Shown here: piece after piece, positions 7,610 to 15,309 of the stretch
Position numbering within the stretch: the first letter of the stretch is position 1
How the letters are laid out: each line of letters begins with the position of its first letter
Assembly: GCA_035546355.1 (NCBI GenBank)
Contig: DATKEH010000269.1
Span: 1-31,835 of the forward strand
DNA length: 31,835 nt
Source: DATKEH01 sp035546355
Lineage (GTDB): Bacteria > Acidobacteriota > Thermoanaerobaculia > Multivoradales > JAIOJS01
Reading direction: 5' to 3'
Made by a program: the position numbers and the translations under genes
The notes under the pieces: model-generated
Seen by the model: the letters and a program-made list of their open reading frames with translations, nothing else
Database searches by the model: none
Told to the model about the DNA's origin: nothing

Positions 7610-9073
7610 ATGGTCTCGTTCTTTCGCCGCTCGCAGGAGAAGAAGAAGGACTCCAGGATCCTGCGTGTCGGACTGCTCAACCCGGTCCGCACCCTGGATC
7701 CGCGCGACGCCCAGGACACGGTGAGCGTCCTCGTCCTGGTGCAGATCTTCGAGACCCCCTACGCCCCTCCGGCGGCCGACGAGCCGGCGGAGGCGCTGCT
7801 CTTCGACGGCCCGTTGCGCGAGGAGCGGGCCGAGGGGGGCCGGCAGGTCTATTCGGCGGGGCTGCGGCCGGGGGTCCGATTCGCCGACGGCACTCCGCTC
7901 ACCGCCGCACACGTGGTGCGCTCCCTCTCGGGAGCCGAGGGATTCGTCGCGCAGGCGGAGGCTCGGGCCGACGGCGAGCGCGTGCGATTCGTCCTCCATC
8001 GCCCCACCCGACGCTTCGACCTGGTTCTCTGCCAGCACTTCTGCAGCATCGTCCTCGAGAAGGGGAGCGAGCGGCTGGGCACCGGCCCCTACCAGATCGC
8101 CCCCGACGCCACCCCCGAGCGCATGCGGCTGGTGCGCAACCCGCATCACTGGCAGGATTTCCCCATCGACGAGTTGGAGTTCGTCTACTTCCCTCCCAGC
8201 GCCGGCGGCGCGCCGGAGCGGCTGCTGGCTGCCCTGGAGGCGGGCGAGATCCACTTCTCCAACGCGCTCTCCCGCGACGACGTGGCCAAGCTGCAGCAGG
8301 TGCGGAAGTGGTTCCAGCCCGGCAACTCCACCGCCTCCCTTTACTTCAACACCGAGCGATCGCACCTCCGCGATGCCCGCGTACGGCGGGCGTTGGCGCT
8401 GGCCATCGATCGTAGCGAGCTGGCCCGCATCTGCTACGAGAACGCCCTGGCGTTCACCGCCACCAGCCTGCTGCCGCCGATGATGGGCGCCTGGCGCGAC
8501 GGCATCCGCCACACCCCCCGCCAGGCCCGGGAGCTGCTCGCCGAGGCCGCCGCCCCACTGCCGGCGAGCCTGCGGATGCTGATGCCATGGGGACCTCGCA
8601 GCTACCTGCCTCAGCCGCAGCAGGTGGGTGCCGCCGTCGCCTGCCAGTTAGGGGAGGTCGGAGTGCGCGTCGACCAGGAGCCGACCCAGGACAGCCAGCA
8701 GTTCTATCGCCGCTGCGCCCACGGGGACTTCGACCTGGCGCTGATCGGCTGGATCGCCGATACCGCCGATCCCGCCGACTTCCTGGAAGCCAACCTCTCG
8801 TCGCGCAGCATCCCCGAACCGGGGAAGTCGCCCGCCATCCGCGCCAACATGAGCCGCTGGCGGGACTCGCAGATCGACGCGCTGCTGGCGCGGTACCGCG
8901 AGGACCCCAGCGAGGGCAACAAAGTGGCGGTGCTCGAGCGGGTCGGTGAGGAAGTGCCGCTGCTCCCCCTGATGTACGGCCCCACCATCGCCGTGCACTC
9001 GTGGCGGCTCAAGGGTTTCAGCCCGAGCCCGATCGGCTTTCCGATCTTCTCGCGACTGGACCTGGAAGCGTAG
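7610..9073 (+). CDS. Family 5 extracellular solute-binding protein (peptide type) without a signal peptide
   Basis: This 487-residue protein matches the SBP_bac_5 family, the OppA/DppA fold that binds peptides or other solutes for ABC importers. Family features are VGLLNPVRTLDPRDAQD near the N-terminus, LRPGVRFADGTPLTAAHVVRSL (about 85-105), LGTGPYQI (about 156-163), YFNTERSHLRDARVRRALALAIDR (about 244-268) and a C-terminal GDFDLALIGWIADTADPADFLEANL. The N-terminus is MVSFFRRSQEKKKDSRILR, with no hydrophobic core and no lipobox. A stop codon 33 bases upstream in frame (7574-7576) excludes a longer export signal. No ABC permease or ATPase gene lies nearby. It is divergent from murQ, so a muropeptide-related role is possible but unproven. 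Confidence 0.85.
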   Translation: MVSFFRRSQEKKKDSRILRVGLLNPVRTLDPRDAQDTVSVLVLVQIFETPYAPPAADEPAEALLFDGPLREERAEGGRQVYSAGLRPGVRFADGTPLTAAHVVRSLSGAEGFVAQAEARADGERVRFVLHRPTRRFDLVLCQHFCSIVLEKGSERLGTGPYQIAPDATPERMRLVRNPHHWQDFPIDELEFVYFPPSAGGAPERLLAALEAGEIHFSNALSRDDVAKLQQVRKWFQPGNSTASLYFNTERSHLRDARVRRALALAIDRSELARICYENALAFTATSLLPPMMGAWRDGIRHTPRQARELLAEAAAPLPASLRMLMPWGPRSYLPQPQQVGAAVACQLGEVGVRVDQEPTQDSQQFYRRCAHGDFDLALIGWIADTADPADFLEANLSSRSIPEPGKSPAIRANMSRWRDSQIDALLARYREDPSEGNKVAVLERVGEEVPLLPLMYGPTIAVHSWRLKGFSPSPIGFPIFSRLDLEA

Positions 9074-9102
9074 GAGGCCCGAGCCTCGAACCGCGGAGTG
9101 TC

Positions 9103-9642
9103 TCACGCCAGTTTCAGCACCAACTTGACCATGTCGTGCGGGTTGCCGTCTGGGTCGACGCCGTAGCCGGGATACTCGTAGGCCGTAAAGCCGAGCCCCT
9201 CGAGGGTGTTGACGGCGTCCTCCTCGAGACGGGCCATCAGCATACAGGTCAGATGGCGCAGGCCGTGGCTGCGGGCCACGGCGATCAGGTCGTTGACCAG
9301 CACCGTCCCCAGCCCCTGCCCGCGGTAGGCGGGGTCCATCAGCCAGCGCACCCTCCCCACCAGCCGTAGCGGGCCCCACTTGCGGCGGTGGAGCGAGGCA
9401 TCTGCGACGATGCGGTCGCCGACCACCGCCAGCAGCGGCAACACCTGGCCGTAGTCGATGTTGGCGCCCCAGCTGTCGATGAGCGCCTGGTCCTCGATCG
9501 GGTCCCAGGCGAAACGGCGTACGTCCGGGGGCAGGCGGCGAAAGAAACGGTACAGCTCCCGGGTGTCGCGCTGGGTGAAAGGACGGATCAGGACGCGGTC
9601 GCCGTTGCGCAGCGCCGCCTCCTGCGGGAAGCGATCAGCCAT
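9103..9642 (-). CDS. GNAT family N-acetyltransferase
   Basis: This is a 179-residue acetyl-CoA-dependent acetyltransferase. The N-terminal RVLIRPFTQRDTRELYRFF is a typical GNAT opening. The acetyl-CoA pyrophosphate loop lies in MDPAYRGQGLGTVLVNDLIAVA (about 102-123) and has the RGQGLG signature. It is followed by SHGLRHLTCMLMARLEEDAVNTLEGLGF, the usual beta strand and helix before the C-terminus. The start at 9642 has an AGGAGG site 5-6 bases upstream, which rules out the longer open frame. The same domain occurs as a C-terminal module in some acyl-CoA synthetase-type protein acetyltransferases, but here it stands alone. The gene follows the unknown secreted protein by 40 bases. Its substrate is unknown. 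Confidence 0.88.
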   Translation of the reverse strand: MADRFPQEAALRNGDRVLIRPFTQRDTRELYRFFRRLPPDVRRFAWDPIEDQALIDSWGANIDYGQVLPLLAVVGDRIVADASLHRRKWGPLRLVGRVRWLMDPAYRGQGLGTVLVNDLIAVARSHGLRHLTCMLMARLEEDAVNTLEGLGFTAYEYPGYGVDPDGNPHDMVKLVLKLA

Positions 9643-9682
9643 CAGCTCCTCCTGTCGACGGGAAGGATGGGCGGGCGGCGGC

Positions 9683-10828
9683 TCACCGAGCCCCCGCGAC
9701 GAGATCCAGCAACTCCGGGTCACGCAGCTCGCCGCCGCGAAAGCGGCGCAACGCGAGCACGCTGCCGCCTAGGGTGGCGACACAGCCGGTGAGCAGCACC
9801 CAATGATCGGGAGCGAACCGGACGAGGTGATTGTAGGGGAGGCGTTCCCCTCCTTCGGTCAGGATGCCCTGCGGCGCCGCGAGCAGCTGGCCCCAACGGG
9901 CTTCCGCGTAACGCCCCAGATAGAGCCGCGGCCGATGCGGAAGCCGCAGGTCGACCCACACCGCGTCGAGCGTGCCGCCGCGAACTCCTTCCGGCAGCTC
10001 GATCCGGTACTCCTGTCCGGGCCGCCAGGCCAGGTCGCCTTCGCCGCCCCCGGCCAGCGGGTTCCACCGCACCCGCGCCCAGGGAGCACCGGTGCGGCGC
10101 AGGTAGAGCTCCCCGTGCGGGCTGAAGTAGGCGGCTCCCTCGGCGATCGCCACCACTTGGCCTCTCTCGACCTGCGGCAGGTCGGGCAGCGCGTCCACCC
10201 AGCGCGCCGGCCTGCCCTCCGCACCGAACCGAGTCGTTCCCGACAGGACGGCGTCGCGAGAGCCGGGAAGCGGATAGAGAGCCGGGCTGCCAACGGCCTC
10301 GCTGGCGGCGCCGCCTTTGCTCACCCAGTCCCCACCCTCCAGCCGGTAGGCGACGATGGAGACGCGCCCCGCTGCGCCGCCCCACGAATGGAGGGCGGCC
10401 CAGGGGGCACCCGAGCCGTCGCGAGTGGCGTGGAAGGTGGTGCTCTCGGAAGCCAGCAGCGGCTCGCCGACAGGCACCCAGCTCCCCGCCGACCAATCCA
10501 CGACCTGCAGGCAGCGAGGGCCACAGCGCCGGGCAGCGAGGATCTTCCCGGGGCCGGTCGAGCCACCGAACCACCCACCCGCATCGCTCCACAGCGTCGC
10601 CTCTGCGCCGGAAGCGAGCGGCGCCTCGACCAGCCACCGTCGCCCGTCATCCGCGCCCCCCGACAGGGTGAAGAGGCTGCTGCCGGCGGCAGTGTCGACC
10701 CCGACCAGCGTCAACACGCTCTGCGTATCGCACACCGCTCCGGCCGACGTCTGGAGACCGAGGAGGAGCAGGAAGAGGGAGCCGGGCCAGGCAGCGCGCT
10801 GTGCGCCGGGAGCCATGACCCGTAGCAT
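9683..10828 (-). CDS. Unknown secreted protein
   Basis: This 381-residue protein is not assignable to a family by eye. Residues 1-31 form a signal peptide: basic start, core SLFLLLLGLQ, cleavage likely near SAGAVC. The mature part is rich in Gly, Trp and short beta-like segments such as ADDGRRWLVEAPL, GSWVPVGEPLL, PWAALHSWGG and GDWVSKGG, suggesting a repeated beta structure, perhaps a beta-propeller. Four cysteines (AVC, RRC, PRC, TGC) could form disulfides outside the cytoplasm. It is followed by the GNAT gene. Two starts are possible (10828 and the in-frame ATG at 10816). An AGGAGG just before 10828 is very close to the first and rather far from the second. Confidence 0.7.
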   Translation of the reverse strand: MLRVMAPGAQRAAWPGSLFLLLLGLQTSAGAVCDTQSVLTLVGVDTAAGSSLFTLSGGADDGRRWLVEAPLASGAEATLWSDAGGWFGGSTGPGKILAARRCGPRCLQVVDWSAGSWVPVGEPLLASESTTFHATRDGSGAPWAALHSWGGAAGRVSIVAYRLEGGDWVSKGGAASEAVGSPALYPLPGSRDAVLSGTTRFGAEGRPARWVDALPDLPQVERGQVVAIAEGAAYFSPHGELYLRRTGAPWARVRWNPLAGGGEGDLAWRPGQEYRIELPEGVRGGTLDAVWVDLRLPHRPRLYLGRYAEARWGQLLAAPQGILTEGGERLPYNHLVRFAPDHWVLLTGCVATLGGSVLALRRFRGGELRDPELLDLVAGAR

Positions 10829-10888
10829 ATCCTCCTCGCTGCCTGGCCTCCCGTCCGACGAGGCGGGTTCGCCCGGCCGAGGCCGCGA

Positions 10889-11041
10889 TCAGGAATCCCG
10901 GCGGCTGCGCACCGACACCGTGGCTGGCTGGGGCGGCTGACCTCTGCCGATCCTGTCGAGGAGGCCGCCGAAGAGGGCCGATCCGCCGGCTGCCGAGCCG
11001 GCGGCACAAGCGAACAAGAGCGTGAGCTCGAGGAGTGTCAT
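10889..11041 (-). CDS. Putative 50-residue single-helix membrane protein
   Basis: A short reverse-strand frame encodes 50 residues starting MTLLELTLLFACAAGSAAGG. A hydrophobic, small-residue helix spans about residues 5-28, followed by a basic and Pro-rich tail ending in RSRRDS. An AAGGAC ribosome binding site lies about 8 bases before the ATG. It lies 60 bases upstream of the secreted-protein gene on the same strand. I do not recognise the product. The helix and ribosome binding site support a real gene, but at this length chance cannot be excluded. The 264 bases on its upstream side, to the BON-domain gene, hold only GC-rich short repeats. Confidence 0.4.
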   Translation of the reverse strand: MTLLELTLLFACAAGSAAGGSALFGGLLDRIGRGQPPQPATVSVRSRRDS

Positions 11042-11305
11042 GGTTACAAGTCCTTCATCGGTTCAGGGCCTGGCGGGGCCGGGCCCGGGATCTCTGGTTC
11101 CGGCGGCGCCGACCGTTCAGGCGCCGTCCGACAGGGTTCTCAGCAAGATCCTTACCAGCTCGCGCCAGCGCCGGCTGACAGCGCCGGCGGATGGCGCCAG
11201 AGCGCCGATTGGGAATGTCGATTGCACGTTCATCGGCCCGAGAGGTTAGAGTCGGCAGGGGCCGGTGGCGGCCGCGGCCCGACGCCGGCGACGAAAGGAG
11301 CGACG

Positions 11306-11800
11306 ATGCACCAACGAAGGGACCTGTTCCTGCGGATAGGCGGCTTCGCTTTCGGGCTGGGCCTGGGCGCGGCGCTGATGTACCTGTTGGACCCCGATCG
11401 CGGCACCCGGCGCCGAGCGCTGCTGCGCGACCAGCTGGACCACGCCCGCCACCGCGGCGGCGACGCGCTGAAGGCCAAGGCCAAGCACGTGCGCAACGTC
11501 TCCCGCGGCGCGGCGGCCGAGCTCGCCTCCCGCCTGCGAGGTGAAGAGGTGGACGATCCCACGCTCGAGGCGCGCGTGCGCGAGAAGCTGGGGCGCGCCA
11601 CCTACCACCCCTCCTCCATCGAGGTGCGGGTCGCCGAGGGCCGGGTGACCCTGTCGGGACCGGCCCTGCGGGAAGAGGTCGACGACCTGCTGGCGGCGGT
11701 GCGCGCGGTACGAGGGGTCCGCGAAGTGCGCAACCTGTTGCAGGTCCACACCCGCGCCGGCCAGGTCTCCGGGCTGCAGGGCGAGCCCGAGCCGGGCTGA
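11306..11800 (+). CDS. Membrane-anchored BON-domain protein
   Basis: This is a 164-residue protein. Residues 9-28 (GGFAFGLGLGAALMYLLDP) form a membrane helix that runs into YLLDPDRGTRRRALLRDQLDH, a motif often seen in YtxH-like and BON-type envelope proteins. A basic helical stretch follows. Then comes one BON domain (about 84-150: EARVREKLGR, SSIEVRVAEGRVTLSG, AVRAVRGVREVRNLLQVH), a fold found in osmotic-stress and phospholipid-associated proteins such as OsmY. The start at 11306 has an AAAGGAG site 5 bases upstream and excludes the longer in-frame extension. A TTGCAC at 11222-11227 and TAGAGT at 11247-11252 are promoter-like but spaced 19 bases apart. The gene is followed after 14 bases by arfB. 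Confidence 0.8.
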   Translation: MHQRRDLFLRIGGFAFGLGLGAALMYLLDPDRGTRRRALLRDQLDHARHRGGDALKAKAKHVRNVSRGAAAELASRLRGEEVDDPTLEARVREKLGRATYHPSSIEVRVAEGRVTLSGPALREEVDDLLAAVRAVRGVREVRNLLQVHTRAGQVSGLQGEPEPG

Positions 11801-11814
11801 GCGCGCTGGTCACC

Positions 11815-12255
11815 ATGACCCTCTCCGGGGAAGGCGTGCGGGTCGGCGAGCACCTCGTCGTGCCGGGCTCGGAGCTGACGTTCGAGACCTCGCGCAGCTC
11901 GGGCCCCGGCGGCCAGAACGTCAACAAGGTCGAGTCGCGGGTCACGCTGCGCTGGGCGGTGAGGGATTCCTCGGCCCTCGACGACGAACAGAAGCAGCGC
12001 ATCCTCGAGCGGCTCGCGACCCGCATCAGCCGCCAGGGCGTCCTGCGAGTCAGCGCGCAGCGTCACCGCAGCCAGGCCGCCAACCGCGAGGCCACCGCCG
12101 ACCGCTTCGCCGAGCTGCTACGCGAAGCGCTGGCGACTGACGCGGAACGACGGCTTTCCCGTCCGCCCGCGCGGGCGCGCCGTCAACGCCTGGCCGGCAA
12201 GCGCCGACGCAGCGAAGTCAAGCAGCGCCGCGGGCGGGTGCGCGGGGACGACTGA
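11815..12255 (+). CDS. arfB: Alternative ribosome-rescue factor / peptidyl-tRNA hydrolase (YaeJ type)
   Basis: ArfB enters stalled ribosomes that lack a stop codon and hydrolyses the peptidyl-tRNA. The 146-residue protein has the class I release-factor core FETSRSSGPGGQNVNKVESRVTLRW, with the catalytic GGQ at residues 32-34. It lacks codon-recognition domains. The C-terminal third is very basic (RPPARARRQRLAGKRRRSEVKQRRGR), matching the ArfB tail that inserts into the mRNA channel. The length matches the E. coli protein (140). There is no ribosome binding site. The stop is convergent with the methyltransferase gene, with 15 bases between. Confidence 0.93.
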   Translation: MTLSGEGVRVGEHLVVPGSELTFETSRSSGPGGQNVNKVESRVTLRWAVRDSSALDDEQKQRILERLATRISRQGVLRVSAQRHRSQAANREATADRFAELLREALATDAERRLSRPPARARRQRLAGKRRRSEVKQRRGRVRGDD

Positions 12256-12270
12256 AGTCGACCCAGGGCG

Positions 12271-13440
12271 CTAGGGCTTCTCTGCGACCCGATAGTGCGC
12301 CAGCTGGCAACGGAGGGCTCCGTTGTAGAGCACGTTCTTGCGGTGCGCCCGCAGCCCCAGCCGAGCGCTCAGCTCCGGATCGGCGCTCAGCACCGCCACC
12401 CGCCAGCCGGGGAAGCGCTGCTTGAGGCACCGCCCCAGCTCGGCCCAGAGCGCCGGCAGCCCAGCGCCTCCCAGGCGGCGCCCGTAGGGCGGGTTGGCCA
12501 CCACCAGGCCCGGCGGCGATCCCGCGGGGGGAGCGGCCTCGGCGATGCTGCGGCGCTCGAAGCCGACGATCCCAGCGACGCCAGCCGCGGCCGCGTTGGC
12601 CTGCGCTACCGCCACCGCGGCGGCGTCGCCGTCGGAGCCGAGGATTGGCGGCAGCCGGCCCGCCAGGCCGCGGCGACAGCGCATCTCGGCATCCTGCCGA
12701 ACCGCCAGCCAGCGCTCGTGGCGATGCCGGCCCCAGCCGAGGAAGCCCCAGTGCTCCCGCCGCAGACCCGGCGCCACGTCGGCAGCGATCAGGGCACCCT
12801 CGATCGGCAGGGTTCCGGAGCCGCACAACGGGTCCACCAGCGGCTGCCCCGCAGCGGCCGCCGCCGGCCAGCCGGCTCGCAACAGGATAGCCGCCGCCAG
12901 CGTCTCCTTGAGGGGCGCGGCGATTCCCTGCCGCCGGTAGCCGCGGCGGTGCAAGGGCTCTCCAGAGAGGTCGACGGCGAGGACGCCCTGCCGCCGCTCG
13001 ACGTACAGCGACAGGCGCACCGACGGACGGGCGAGGTCGATCGTCGGTCGCTCTCCGCGCACCTCCCGCAGCCGATCGACCACTGCGTCCTTGACTCGCA
13101 GCGCGGCGAAGTGGCTGTGAGACAGCGCGGCGCGACGCAGACGGCAATCCACCGCCAGCGTGCTCCCGCGCGGCAGGTGCAGGGACCAGTCGACCTCCCG
13201 GGCCGCCCTGTAGACTGCCGCGTAGTCCGGGGCGGGGAAGCGCACCAGAGGCAGCAGCACGCGGCTCGCGACGCGCGACCACAGGCAGACCCGATAGGCG
13301 CAGTCGAGGTCGCCGGTGAAGGCGACGCTCGCCGGGCGTATGGCGAGCACTCGCCCTCCCGCCACCTCGATCTCGGCCGCTGCCAGGTCCCCCAGCTCTC
13401 GCGAGGTCAGCGCCAGAAGCTGGAGGGGAGCAGCGGGCAT
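12271..13440 (-). CDS. THUMP-domain 23S rRNA guanine-N2 methyltransferase (RlmL type)
   Basis: This is a 389-residue protein of the YcbY/RlmL N-terminal class, which methylates 23S rRNA guanine (G2445 in E. coli) using S-adenosylmethionine. It has the N-terminal ferredoxin-like part (LALTSRELGDLAAAEI), a THUMP domain (about 60-160, ending LYVERRQGVLAVDLSGEPLHRRGYR) and a Rossmann methyltransferase domain. The last has the SAM motif VDPLCGSGTLPIEGALIA (202-219) and the catalytic NPPYGRRL (316-323). The RlmK half of the fused E. coli protein is absent, as in most non-gamma-proteobacterial homologues. There is no ribosome binding site. The ATG overlaps by two bases an upstream ATG of the response-regulator frame on the other strand. 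Confidence 0.9.
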   Translation of the reverse strand: MPAAPLQLLALTSRELGDLAAAEIEVAGGRVLAIRPASVAFTGDLDCAYRVCLWSRVASRVLLPLVRFPAPDYAAVYRAAREVDWSLHLPRGSTLAVDCRLRRAALSHSHFAALRVKDAVVDRLREVRGERPTIDLARPSVRLSLYVERRQGVLAVDLSGEPLHRRGYRRQGIAAPLKETLAAAILLRAGWPAAAAAGQPLVDPLCGSGTLPIEGALIAADVAPGLRREHWGFLGWGRHRHERWLAVRQDAEMRCRRGLAGRLPPILGSDGDAAAVAVAQANAAAAGVAGIVGFERRSIAEAAPPAGSPPGLVVANPPYGRRLGGAGLPALWAELGRCLKQRFPGWRVAVLSADPELSARLGLRAHRKNVLYNGALRCQLAHYRVAEKP

Positions 13441-13606
13441 GAGTCTTGAATCTGCAATGGCTAGAATGGTGGATACGCCACGGCGGCCCGACGGCCATCA
13501 CGAGGAGTCCGCGACGGCCGAGCGCGAAGCCCTCGCGCCGTCCCGCACTACGACTGCCGACAGCGGCGACGGCGCCGCCGTGCGCCGGCCGGCCCAGGAG
13601 GAAAAG

Positions 13607-14011
13607 GTGACACCGGAGCCACCGCTGGTGTTGGTCGTCGACGACTACGCGGAGGGAAGGGAGATCTGCGCCGAGTACTTGACCCTCCGCGGCTACCGGG
13701 TGGACACCGCCGCCGACGGTGTCGAAGCGCTCGCCAAGGTCGAGGGCGTGGTCCCGGACGCCATCATCATGGACCTGTCCCTACCCCGGATGGACGGCTG
13801 GGAGGCGACGCGCCGCCTGCGAAAAGACGACCGGATGCGGAACACTCCCATCATCGCCTTGACCGCCCATGCCGTTCCGGCGGCTCGCGAAAGCGCGCTC
13901 GAAGCGGGATGCGACGCCGTGGTCATCAAGCCCTGTGTCCCTCGCGACCTGGAGGAGGAGGTGCGGCGCCATCTCGAGCGACGCCGCACCAGCCCTCCGG
14001 GCGACTGCTGA
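13607..14011 (+). CDS. Single-domain response regulator (CheY-like receiver)
   Basis: This is a 134-residue stand-alone receiver domain with no output module. Visible are the acidic pair in VLVVDDY (Asp12, Asp13), the phospho-acceptor Asp56 in AIIMDLSLPRMDGWEATRRL, the switch Thr86 in IIALTAHAV and Lys108 in VVIKPC. The frame is open back to 13316. I chose the GTG at 13607 because AGGAGG lies 5-6 bases upstream and homology begins at once. An earlier start, for example the ATG at 13439, would add about 56 low-complexity polar residues. No kinase is adjacent, so the partner is unknown. It may act by protein-protein contact, for instance in a phosphorelay or in motility control. Confidence 0.88.
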   Translation: MTPEPPLVLVVDDYAEGREICAEYLTLRGYRVDTAADGVEALAKVEGVVPDAIIMDLSLPRMDGWEATRRLRKDDRMRNTPIIALTAHAVPAARESALEAGCDAVVIKPCVPRDLEEEVRRHLERRRTSPPGDC

Positions 14012-14043
14012 ACGAGGGGCACGAGGGGCCGTCGAGGCCCGCC

Positions 14044-14631
14044 TCAGCCTTTCTTCGCCGTCCCGCCCTTGCCCTTGCCGCGTCCCCTCGCGGCGCTCTT
14101 GCTCCCCCCGGCCCGCGTCGTCTTGCCGGCGGCGCCCTTGCGGGTGGCGGCCTGCTTCGCTGGCGCCTTGCCCGCACCCTTGGGGGCAGGCTTGGCCGGC
14201 TTGGCCTTGGCCCTGGTCGCCTTGGTGGCCTTGGCGGGCCTGGCCTTCGCGGCCTTCGCGGGCTTGGCAGGCTTGGCCGCCTTGCCCGGCTTGACGGGCT
14301 TGGCAGCGGTTTCCTTGGCCGGAGCCTTCGCCGCCGTCCCCTTCTTCGCCGCCGGCTTCTTCGCTGCGGCCTTCTTGGGCGCGGCCTTCTTGGCAGCGCC
14401 CTTGCCGGCCGGCGCGGCCGCCGATGCCTTCGCCGCGGGCTTGGCGCGGTTCGGCTTCGCAGCCGCCGCCTTGGCGCCAGCCGGCTTCCCCTTGGCCGCA
14501 CCTCCTGCTCCCCCGCTCTTGCGAGCCACGGCGATGCCAGCGGCAGCCGCCGCCACGCCGGCCGCTGCCACCGCCAGCTTCCTGGCGGCGCCGCCACCCT
14601 TCTTCTTCGGGGCCCTCTGCTTCCTGGCCAT
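14044..14631 (-). CDS. Histone H1-like Lys/Ala/Pro-rich protein with a hydrophobic N-terminal segment
   Basis: This is a 195-residue, extremely basic low-complexity protein. Residues 1-17 are basic (MARKQRAPKKKGGGAARK). Residues 18-36 are an Ala/Val/Gly helix (LAVAAAGVAAAAAGIAVA) that could cross the membrane. The remaining ~155 residues are repeats of AAK, KPA and KAAP units, like the C-terminal tails of eukaryotic H1 and bacterial H1-like proteins (AlgP, HctB). Such tails bind DNA without sequence specificity. The AAAGGAGG site 5-6 bases before 14631 fixes the start. It is convergent with the response regulator and divergent from the duplicated membrane protein. Nucleoid or polyphosphate binding is an inference from composition. 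Confidence 0.8.
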   Translation of the reverse strand: MARKQRAPKKKGGGAARKLAVAAAGVAAAAAGIAVARKSGGAGGAAKGKPAGAKAAAAKPNRAKPAAKASAAAPAGKGAAKKAAPKKAAAKKPAAKKGTAAKAPAKETAAKPVKPGKAAKPAKPAKAAKARPAKATKATRAKAKPAKPAPKGAGKAPAKQAATRKGAAGKTTRAGGSKSAARGRGKGKGGTAKKG

Positions 14632-14797
14632 GCCTCCCTCCTTTGTGGCCCTCCGCCGCTGCGCGGCGATGGCGCAGGGGGTGGTGCCGGTCGGTGTGGT
14701 GGATCCCGAGACCACTATAAACGCAAACGCTGTCAATGCGGTCATCGACCGCGAGCTGCTGTGTTAGCATGCCCGCGTTCTCCAGGGAGTAAAACCC

Positions 14798-15274
14798 GTG
14801 ATCCGCACCCTGACGTGGTGGGAGCTGACGCTCGCTGCCGCCCTGCTGCTGCTGGCCGGCTCCGAATGGATCGGGTTGTGGCTGGCGCGACGCCGCGGCC
14901 TGACCGCCAACGTCTCCAGGCTGGTCAGCCACGGCATCGTGTTGGCCCTGGTCCTCGCCTACGCGATCTATGCGGCGACCTGGACTCGCGGGTTGGAGGG
15001 CGGCGACCTCGCGCTCCGCCTGCGCGAGCTGCCGACGGTGAACTGGACGTATGTGATCCTCGGCCTGATCGCCGCCGTCATGGTCTCGTGGGACCTCGTC
15101 GCCCTGGTGCACGCCCGCAGCCGCGGGCTCACCACCAACGTCAGCCGGATGGTGTCGCACCTGGCGATGCTCATCATCCTGGTGGTGATGGTGGGGATCA
15201 GCGTCCTCAAGTGGGACCTCTACCTCGACCGCGTCGCCGAGACCTACCGCGAGGGCATCCAGCGCTCGCGCTGA
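14798..15274 (+). CDS. Internally duplicated four-helix membrane protein, unknown family
   Basis: This is a 158-residue protein starting at a GTG with GGGAG about 8 bases upstream. It is made of two homologous halves, residues 6-62 and 82-138, offset by exactly 76. Each half is helix, basic loop, helix. The loops are nearly identical: ARRRGLTANVSRLVSH (30-45) and ARSRGLTTNVSRMVSH (106-121). Trp residues line up at the start of both halves. The loop would lie on the same membrane face in both copies. I do not recognise the family. The gene is divergent from the histone H1-like gene across a relatively AT-rich gap with a TAGCAT hexamer at 14765-14770. No enzyme motif or metal site is evident. 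Confidence 0.8.
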   Translation: MIRTLTWWELTLAAALLLLAGSEWIGLWLARRRGLTANVSRLVSHGIVLALVLAYAIYAATWTRGLEGGDLALRLRELPTVNWTYVILGLIAAVMVSWDLVALVHARSRGLTTNVSRMVSHLAMLIILVVMVGISVLKWDLYLDRVAETYREGIQRSR

Positions 15275-15309
15275 CGCCGGACGCAGGCCCTGGGCAGAGG
15301 CCAGCAGGA

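Noticed and set aside
13439..13606. An N-terminal extension of the response regulator from the ATG at 13439.
   Set aside because: The extra residues are polar and low-complexity, and the GTG at 13607 has a strong AGGAGG site immediately before the receiver domain.
14714..14736. TTGACA and TATAGT hexamers on the reverse strand upstream of the histone H1-like gene.
   Set aside because: The spacing is 11 bases, far from the required 16-18, so it is not a standard promoter.
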